Source: an uncultured Opitutia bacterium (GTDB lineage: Bacteria; Verrucomicrobiota; Verrucomicrobiae; Opitutales; MB11C04). From it: 31,036 nucleotides of DNA. This document shows positions 26,701-31,036 of this stretch, in pieces. Under the pieces are notes generated by a model that worked only from the letters and a program-made list of their open reading frames with translations, did no database searches and was not told the DNA's origin. Numbering within the stretch: position 1 is the first letter of the stretch; each line of letters starts with the position of its first letter. The position numbers were made by a program, and so were the translations under genes. The stretch covers positions 1 through 31,036 of the forward strand of contig CAJWWH010000005.1 in assembly GCA_913048545.1 (NCBI GenBank), written 5' to 3'.

Positions 26701-26922
26701 TGCCCGATCCTTGGCAGTTATTGCCGCCTCCGCTAATTTGCAAAGGATCGCGTCAAAAAATTCTCCGGCTGCCTTTCTCGAAAAGGTCAGTGCAACGATA
26801 CTCTCCGGCTTCTCCCCACACAAAAGTAGGTAAATAAACCGGTCGGTCAGACGAAATGTTTTCCCACTCCCTGCCGATGCCTTGATCAGGGTTCTCGGTT
26901 CAATTTTCTTGGAACTACTCAT
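23722..26922 (-). CDS. addA: AddA/RecB-like UvrD-family helicase-nuclease
   Basis: Subunit of an AddAB/RecBCD-type enzyme that unwinds and trims double-strand DNA ends for recombination. At 1,066 residues it has the superfamily-1 motifs in order: Walker A ASAGSGKT (15-22), Ia ALTFSRKAAGEF, Walker B LDEFQDTSPSQW, III GDQKQAIYGWRGGD, IV NQSWRS, V MTIHGSKGLTFDMVIMPD, and VI VGMTRPARALYLF. A PD-(D/E)XK nuclease domain closes it: GTEVHALLEKVEWW, then EIIDFKTDRPG (D1009, K1011) and the QLESY helix of the RecB motif. It starts with ATG overlapping the AddB-like stop (26919-26922, ATGA) and should be co-translated. The name is by domain order and context. Confidence 0.9.
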   Translation of the reverse strand: MSSSKKIEPRTLIKASAGSGKTFRLTDRFIYLLLCGEKPESIVALTFSRKAAGEFFDAILCKLAEAAITAKDRARLEKEFGLSITPGQLREKIALLLGTMNRLTLGTLDSFFFSVLASAPLEYGLAIGFDLMDESAAREKWALCLRQCFEESIADSPSLIDDFAKARMEAEDREFFPWMLELGFSFRNFLAQCPNSKNWGSVEELWPDDSPWKQLPENYDLADDYRQAVEWLEDGTASFEPAMTPSAKKGILKALGEFRNWSPGADLAKNSIGFQRLFKGVMTNESSLTYYSRRDYEIRGEWVEAVRRMSAHIIGEELKIYGMRTQGIYSLLNRVVNSYNKKVLEKGGIMFSDLPILLSSSENELKKLDRDYRLDRKYKHWMLDEFQDTSPSQWAVIEPLLKEVLYNPEDERMFFCVGDQKQAIYGWRGGDSRLFGYLEDEFQSRLEIENMNQSWRSGLDVLGVVNQVFGSKADPSILVPRWNKIWKPHLPSEKTKNSTGNVAWWTAKEEEERFRAIADLLREVDPVKRGWTCAILTQTRKTARELVDFLRRELPGTPVEEEVGSLPAQDNGFSQYLLSLLRAAVHPTDKWAIGHLKMCPFMEHDSDSLDTILEEVRTTVYESGFASFVRQWGEQALGEVDQDAHPFIRKRLDEILTIAQSFDQNGGRNIDLFIDFARRAEASKGAMESSIRAMTIHGSKGLTFDMVIMPDLGGGSLRNTGGHRSGNGIELYKSLAKSGLGFDWVLAKPKKFLQEADPFLSGMLTNDEEASAFESLCKFYVGMTRPARALYLFSEPYNPNSSSKNFIYLLNDTLSMDSKTEQEVIDKTNRLTGQRESGFELAYCSGSPEWWHEREVILPQSERVELVDPGNFGERKYRNLSKSRPSDKEQSGVDAGELLGIQANMGKELGTEVHALLEKVEWWDEKTNLSNWLEQQGTGTSKQAMDIFSRAMADPEVMKTFSLPDRKSEVWMERSFAYQKEGKMVQGIFDRVVLSLSASDEIMAAEIIDFKTDRPGKDVGLDQLVDRYRGQLESYRSALVRLTGLPENKIRMTLLFTSIPQLFSWD

Positions 26923-29792
26923 CGACTGAATCCAACAATTGCTTCCTCGGGGGAATGAAAAAATAAATCAGCAAAATCATCGTAAGCTACCTTGGATGCG
27001 GGGATGTGATCTGCCGGATTCAAAAGATCTGTCAGTACCCCTCCAGCACAGGTAATAGCTGCTGCTACAAGTTCATCATCTAATTCAGGCCACATATTCG
27101 GCCCGATCTTATCCTCGAGTGCAGGTACATTGTAAATCCCCACCTCCAAGCCCTGAGCATTCTTGTTCAATAATGCCTTCTCTGCCCAGATTCGATAGAG
27201 AGGAAGCTGCAGGTTCATCCATCGCATGGTCTTTTCATTTTGGTCAAAAAAGAAATAATCCGGATATTCCTCCATCCTCAAGTTGCTCTTCTTTACATGT
27301 AATTCCTTGGGCCCCTTTTCTGAGGTTTTATAGTCAAGTAATCGATATACCCCCTGTTCGGGATGATAATCAATCCGGTCAACCACACCGACAATCCGAA
27401 TACTGTTCTCTCCCTCAAGCGGTTCATCCTTGTCTGCGAGAACCTTCCATTCCACCGGATCCAATGAACCACAGGTATCCAAATGAAATTTTTCTTCCAC
27501 CCTGTCCACTTGCCAACCGTTTAACAGGTCCTGCCTATGCAATTGTGCCACCCTTCGTAACCGCCGTTCGATGGATGCTTTTTGCTGCAAAATGGAAAGA
27601 CTGGGACTTCGCCCAAATCGATAGGAAAATTCTTTCTCCAGTCGAGCAAGCATGCACCGGTAAATTTCCTCTTCATCCGTATTTTCATTCCCCAGTTCAG
27701 ATAAGGATTCCAGGGCCGAATGAGTAAGCGTGCCAAAGTCCATTGTATCCGCCTCCTCTTTATCCGCTTTATATTCCTCCATCCTCAATTTCTTATCCAG
27801 GTAGAACCGGAACGGGCAGCTGAGGAAAGAACTGAACTGGGTAACTGAAATACGTCGAACCGGCTCATGTTCTCCGGGGACAAGCTTCCACGGATAAGCC
27901 CATGCCGGATTTTCTCCTTCCGGGGGAACCTCGCCAAAGAGTTTTTCGGTGCGGTTGGGCAGTTCGTTTTCGTCATCGGGATCGCATAGAAAGAATAAAG
28001 CTGATGGCTTCAAGGGTGTACCATCCCGGCTGAATTTCCCCATTACAAAATCAATCCGACCATTGGCTCCCTTTCGGGATGCCACTAACCAGTGGAGTAA
28101 ATAAGCGTCCCTCCCCGCCCGGTCCTCATCCGTCCATAAGCCAAGCTCCTGCCTTAGGGATTGGGGTACAAATGTATTTACCGGTAAAGAGGCAGGTAAA
28201 AAAGAATCATTGCAACCGAGAACCACAAGGTGGGGGGAATCCGCCCAAGGCAATTCCAGCCAACCATGCAAAGACATTTCCTCGCCAGTCTCTTCTTTGG
28301 TCCATGCCTCGCTCGCCACCAAGCCCAAAAGAATTGAAAAACGTTCCTGCATACTAATCCCGGAAACTTGGGATAATTCCAACAACCAGCTAGCAAGCTT
28401 AGGAAGTAACTGAATGTATGACTGATCTTCCGGCTTTCCCCGATCCAGGGGATTTGAGGATAAAGCCCCACTCAATAGATCCCTTATCTTTTCTTCAAAT
28501 AAACCCGATTGTAACTCCTCGACCAAAGCCGCCAACTTTTCCAAAGCCTCAGTAACCGAAGATTTCGAACGACGGGCAAACTGAATCCCATCCGTAAGGC
28601 TTCGACAAAGGTGCTTGGCATGTAATTTATCTAATTCCTTTAACCAAACTCGGACATCGGGCTCGACTCCTTTACTTTCGAGCCAGGAAAGAGTCTGTGG
28701 AAAACGCAATAATTGAGTAGCTGCCTTCATCTCCCCACCCGCCAATAATTCATGCACCGCTTTCAACCAGCTGTATAACGGTGACTGTATCCCCGGTGTA
28801 CCCTCCGGGTCATAAAAAACCGGTAGTTTTTGATCACACTCCCCAGATGAAATAAGGGCATCTTTGACCTCTGGATCAAGCACCCCAATATTCAGGCTTT
28901 CCTGGCAAACCCCTGGTTCTCCTTGGATCAATTTTTTGGCATAATTTGCCTGTTCCTTTGGACTGTACACCAAGTTTAATTGATCATCCGACAGCCCAAG
29001 CGGTCTTGCCTCCCAGGCTGCCCGGAGGGGTCGGCCAAATTCATCAAATGAACTGAGATCCTCCTCATTGGAACAAAAAATGACTGACTGTAAATCCACT
29101 CCCTGCTTAGCCGCATTTCCCAAAGCTGTTTTCCCCAAGTCCGGAAATCCGGAAACGCCTAATAAAACAATACACTTCACACCCTTTGGGACAACAGATT
29201 GACGAACCCATCTTCTCCTCGCATCCATTGGGTCAATCATTCCCCCACTCTCCAATTTTTCCCGGTATGCTTTTTCCAGCCTCGCCAAATCCGACCACCT
29301 GTCCTGCTCGGCCCACTTCTCAGTTATCCGGCTCTGTTCCACGGATTGACAGTCATGGTTTGCCTCAGCCAGGGTCTCCCGTAACTTCACCAATGCACCG
29401 GCCATCGAAAGCCCCCAAGAAACATCAAGCTCCTGGGGTAACCGCGGAAACAGATCGGGGTATTGGGATAGATCATTTTCCTTGAGAATTTCAACCCACT
29501 TGGCAAGTACCTGAACTGGGGTGGCAATACGAAACCCATCCAGTAAATCCCCCTCCGGTTTAATCAGGGAACCCGGCGTGCTCCACCTTGGCAACAGGCA
29601 AGCCGTGGACTGCTCCTCGGCATACTGGGCAAGGGCTTCACTCAACCGACGGGAGGCACCGCTTGTTTGAGTAATTACCCAAAGGCTGGATAAATCAATA
29701 AATTGCTTTCTACTGGACTGAGCCACCAACCAATCCACCCCGCTTTCCACCGCCGACCCTTTCCAAGTAATTGCATTTGTAGTAACCTCCAT
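26919..29792 (-). CDS. addB: AddB/RexB-like PD-(D/E)XK exonuclease subunit
   Basis: Partner of the AddA-like helicase. I take the ATG at 29792, giving 957 residues and a 13-base gap after the methyltransferase; an upstream GTG at 29831 would overlap that gene. The C-terminal nuclease domain is clear: RRISVTQFSSFLSCPFRFYLD (about 630-650), GTLTHSALESL, then VYRLLDYKTSEKG with D820 and K822, and the LQLPLYRIW helix. The N-terminus has no recognisable Walker A, unlike Firmicutes AddB but like many proteobacterial forms. The three C-terminal cysteines that complete the AddB iron-sulphur staple are not seen (only C in SCPF), so the 4Fe-4S cluster is probably absent. Confidence 0.82.
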   Translation of the reverse strand: MEVTTNAITWKGSAVESGVDWLVAQSSRKQFIDLSSLWVITQTSGASRRLSEALAQYAEEQSTACLLPRWSTPGSLIKPEGDLLDGFRIATPVQVLAKWVEILKENDLSQYPDLFPRLPQELDVSWGLSMAGALVKLRETLAEANHDCQSVEQSRITEKWAEQDRWSDLARLEKAYREKLESGGMIDPMDARRRWVRQSVVPKGVKCIVLLGVSGFPDLGKTALGNAAKQGVDLQSVIFCSNEEDLSSFDEFGRPLRAAWEARPLGLSDDQLNLVYSPKEQANYAKKLIQGEPGVCQESLNIGVLDPEVKDALISSGECDQKLPVFYDPEGTPGIQSPLYSWLKAVHELLAGGEMKAATQLLRFPQTLSWLESKGVEPDVRVWLKELDKLHAKHLCRSLTDGIQFARRSKSSVTEALEKLAALVEELQSGLFEEKIRDLLSGALSSNPLDRGKPEDQSYIQLLPKLASWLLELSQVSGISMQERFSILLGLVASEAWTKEETGEEMSLHGWLELPWADSPHLVVLGCNDSFLPASLPVNTFVPQSLRQELGLWTDEDRAGRDAYLLHWLVASRKGANGRIDFVMGKFSRDGTPLKPSALFFLCDPDDENELPNRTEKLFGEVPPEGENPAWAYPWKLVPGEHEPVRRISVTQFSSFLSCPFRFYLDKKLRMEEYKADKEEADTMDFGTLTHSALESLSELGNENTDEEEIYRCMLARLEKEFSYRFGRSPSLSILQQKASIERRLRRVAQLHRQDLLNGWQVDRVEEKFHLDTCGSLDPVEWKVLADKDEPLEGENSIRIVGVVDRIDYHPEQGVYRLLDYKTSEKGPKELHVKKSNLRMEEYPDYFFFDQNEKTMRWMNLQLPLYRIWAEKALLNKNAQGLEVGIYNVPALEDKIGPNMWPELDDELVAAAITCAGGVLTDLLNPADHIPASKVAYDDFADLFFHSPEEAIVGFSR

Positions 29793-29805
29793 CAGAAAGT
29801 CAGCA

Positions 29806-30789
29806 CTAGGCCGCCTGCAAAGTCCGCCCACTCAGTACAGGCAGAATCGATTGAAAGATTTTTCGCACCACTGGCACGGCCACGGAATTGCCAAATTGTT
29901 TATAGCACACATTGGGGCGGTCATGTAGTTTAAAACCATCAGGAAATCCCATCAGGCGACGGCACTCCTCCGGGTGGAGCCGGCGGATTTGCCCGTCAAT
30001 TAAATACATCCCCGTCTTTGCTCCAATCCCTCCCCCAAATGCAGAAAGGGTAATCGCATGGCCTTTCGGACTGTATACCCGCTCTCCCTGTCCACCCTTC
30101 CCCACAGTGCCAATCCGCAGTGGCCGGTTTTCCCGCTCTGTGGGTAAAATTTTCTTCATCCGCAAGTCCGTTCGTTCGATGATCAGGTCCAGAAGTCGGG
30201 GATCATCGGACGGTAATAAAATATCCTCCACCGCCACTTCCTCATCGCTTGGTTCAGGGAATCGAAAATCCTCAATTCCGAGCTCTTTTCGAAAACAGAC
30301 AAAATAAACCCGTTCCCTTTTTTGAGCCACTCCATAGCGGGAAGCATTGAGTAGGGAATAATGGACCTGATAACCCGCACGGTTAAGCAGTTCAATCGTC
30401 TTCGCCAGGGTCTCTCCCCCTCCATGACTTAGGAAATTCTTTACATTTTCCAAAAACAGAACCCGGGGTTGATGGTGCTGTGCAATCCGTAAAATCTCAT
30501 GCAGTAATGTACCCCGTGCATCCTCAAAACCACCTTGATTCCCGGATATACTGAAAGGCTGACAGGGAAAACCGCCACAGAGCACATCGTGGGCAGGAAC
30601 ATCCTCAACTTGGACCTCAACTATATTACCCACGGGTCGCTCCCCCCCGTTTCTCCTGGAACGTCGCCCGCCAGCCGCCAATCCCCGTGTACTCGTGGAT
30701 GCTCCTCGAGGCCGTGTGAGGTTGAAGGGAGTGATTGGATTAGAGAGATATATATTAAAGATGATATGCATTTGACAAAATTTGGTCAT
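29806..30789 (-). CDS. C5-cytosine DNA methyltransferase, N-terminus lost
   Basis: Only the part up to about 30645 looks like a methyltransferase. It has motif IV GGFPCQPFSISG (catalytic Cys codon at 30562-30564), VI LENVKNFLSHGG, VIII QKRERVYFV, and motif X CYKQFGNSVAVPVV; the target-recognition region lies between VIII and X. Upstream of GERPVGNI, motif I (FxGxGG) and the SAM-binding start are missing. The open frame continues through a G/C-rich stretch and then antisense to another gene fragment, starting at a non-homologous ATG at 30789. The protein as read could not bind SAM. An out-of-frame TGIGGWR lies at 30668-30688 (see findings). No restriction partner is visible. It lies 13 bases upstream of the AddB-like ATG, possibly in the same transcript. 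Confidence 0.8.
   Translation of the reverse strand: MTKFCQMHIIFNIYLSNPITPFNLTRPRGASTSTRGLAAGGRRSRRNGGERPVGNIVEVQVEDVPAHDVLCGGFPCQPFSISGNQGGFEDARGTLLHEILRIAQHHQPRVLFLENVKNFLSHGGGETLAKTIELLNRAGYQVHYSLLNASRYGVAQKRERVYFVCFRKELGIEDFRFPEPSDEEVAVEDILLPSDDPRLLDLIIERTDLRMKKILPTERENRPLRIGTVGKGGQGERVYSPKGHAITLSAFGGGIGAKTGMYLIDGQIRRLHPEECRRLMGFPDGFKLHDRPNVCYKQFGNSVAVPVVRKIFQSILPVLSGRTLQAA
30649..30717. other. short high-GC foreign-looking segment
   Basis: Between the methyltransferase homology and the SGNH fragment lies a roughly 70-base stretch, much richer in G/C than either side. In the phase 30648-30716 (plus), 21 of 23 third positions are G or C by my count, and the frame ends at TGA 30717-30719. 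The same third positions are shared by a minus frame containing TGIGGWR. I cannot identify the peptide in either frame. Confidence 0.6.
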
Positions 30790-30840
30790 AAGATCGTTAG
30801 TAAGAAAATATTAAAAGTTGGGTTTAATCAATCGTTTTAA
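30718..30840 (+). pseudogene. C-terminal fragment of an SGNH/acyl-hydrolase
   Basis: Forty codons on the plus strand read like the end of an SGNH hydrolase: IYIKDDMHLTKFGHKIVSKKI contains the DxxH-LTxxGH block that supplies the catalytic Asp and His, then a natural stop (TAA at 30838-30840). The rest of the gene is absent to the left, where the sequence becomes the high-GC segment. It is AT-rich with AT-ending codons, unlike the Tat-type SGNH gene at 17622, so it is not a copy of that. It is the last recognisable coding DNA in the window. Confidence 0.55.
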
Positions 30841-31036
30841 CTCTAGTTTTATATTTAGTTTTTAATCAAGTATATAATAGCTTTATATTTTATCGTTAAT
30901 GTCAATTATTGTTAATAATTATATTGGATATACAAAATAATATACTTGAACTATTAACTATTTATATATTATTAAGTATGGATTTATTTATTAAACTTTT
31001 AAAATTATTAGATAATAAAAAAAAATACTGGTTATA
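30841..31036. other. very AT-rich tail, no gene seen
   Basis: About 28 G/C bases in 196 by hand count (roughly 14%), with no open frame, RNA gene or clear repeat. It starts right after the SGNH fragment and fits the same AT-rich source rather than the rest of the window. Confidence 0.65.

Noticed and set aside
27119..27727. Long plus-strand open frame of 202 codons
   Set aside because: It lies antisense inside the AddB-like gene, is rich in Pro/Ser/His as expected of a shadow frame, and matches no family I know.
30642..30648. Seven-base G run as a phase-variation switch for the methyltransferase
   Set aside because: Homology stops at the run and composition changes there, so a join or error explains it better than an on/off repeat.
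30535..30717. N-terminal part of the plus-strand open frame ending at 30840
   Set aside because: Left of 30718 it is antisense to the methyltransferase and then crosses the high-GC segment; only the last 40 codons look like protein.
1..31036. CRISPR arrays, tRNA or rRNA genes, insertion sequences
   Set aside because: I saw no spaced direct repeats, tRNA-like cloverleaf segments, rRNA sequence or transposase reading frames.

Overview
The window reads as an ordinary bacterial chromosome segment, densely coding on both strands with moderate GC, up to about position 30,640. It then has a compositional break at its right end. The gene content points to Verrucomicrobiota, possibly a marine Puniceicoccales/Opitutales-like lineage; this is inferred from family content only. 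The pointers are a Tat-tagged Gfo/Idh/MocA oxidoreductase next to a DUF1549/DUF1553 plus DUF1501 pair, a one-helix tail-anchored Ser/Thr kinase with a DWG motif, a galactokinase with a GNH variant signature, and an AddAB-like nuclease pair. Start sites rarely carry a Shine-Dalgarno sequence; the HU gene is the clear exception.

Layout. 1-2,044 (minus): DAHP synthase, then malate dehydrogenase, which is cut by the window start. 2,107-3,239 (plus): ygfZ and a small overlapping hypothetical gene. 3,354-3,679 (plus): an HU-family protein with a strong intrinsic terminator. 3,698-4,885 (plus): galactokinase, tail-to-tail with an alpha/beta hydrolase that is translationally coupled to mutS (4,869-8,299, minus). 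8,367-9,302 (minus): a predicted outer-membrane beta-barrel protein. 9,506-11,550 (plus): a two-subunit sodium/substrate symporter. 11,680-16,413 (plus): Gfo/Idh oxidoreductase, DUF1549/DUF1553 protein and DUF1501 protein. 16,410-17,524 (minus): RidA-like protein and a YdcF/ElyC-type DUF218 membrane protein. 17,622-21,587 (plus): SGNH hydrolase, a zinc alcohol dehydrogenase of the L-galactonate dehydrogenase type, trhO and a Ser/Thr kinase. 21,595-30,640 (minus, reading leftward): a truncated C5 DNA methyltransferase, AddB-like, AddA-like, a DUF4396-like membrane protein, and a cNMP-fold/transmembrane/coiled-coil protein.

How the genes may work together. Symporter, oxidoreductase, DUF1549/DUF1501, SGNH hydrolase and dehydrogenase are consistent with uptake and breakdown of sugars or sugar acids. 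The AddAB-like pair should process DNA ends. The tail-anchored kinase faces the membrane protein with the degenerate cNMP-binding fold, a possible envelope signalling pair. No complete new defence system is evident.

The right edge (about 30,640-31,036) is a mosaic. The methyltransferase loses its N-terminal SAM-binding motif at a 7-bp homopolymer. A roughly 77-bp GC-rich stretch follows, with G/C at nearly every third position in one phase. Then comes the C-terminal end of an SGNH hydrolase on the opposite strand, and finally about 196 bp of roughly 14% GC DNA. Chimeric assembly is the simplest explanation, and a rearranged locus is the alternative.
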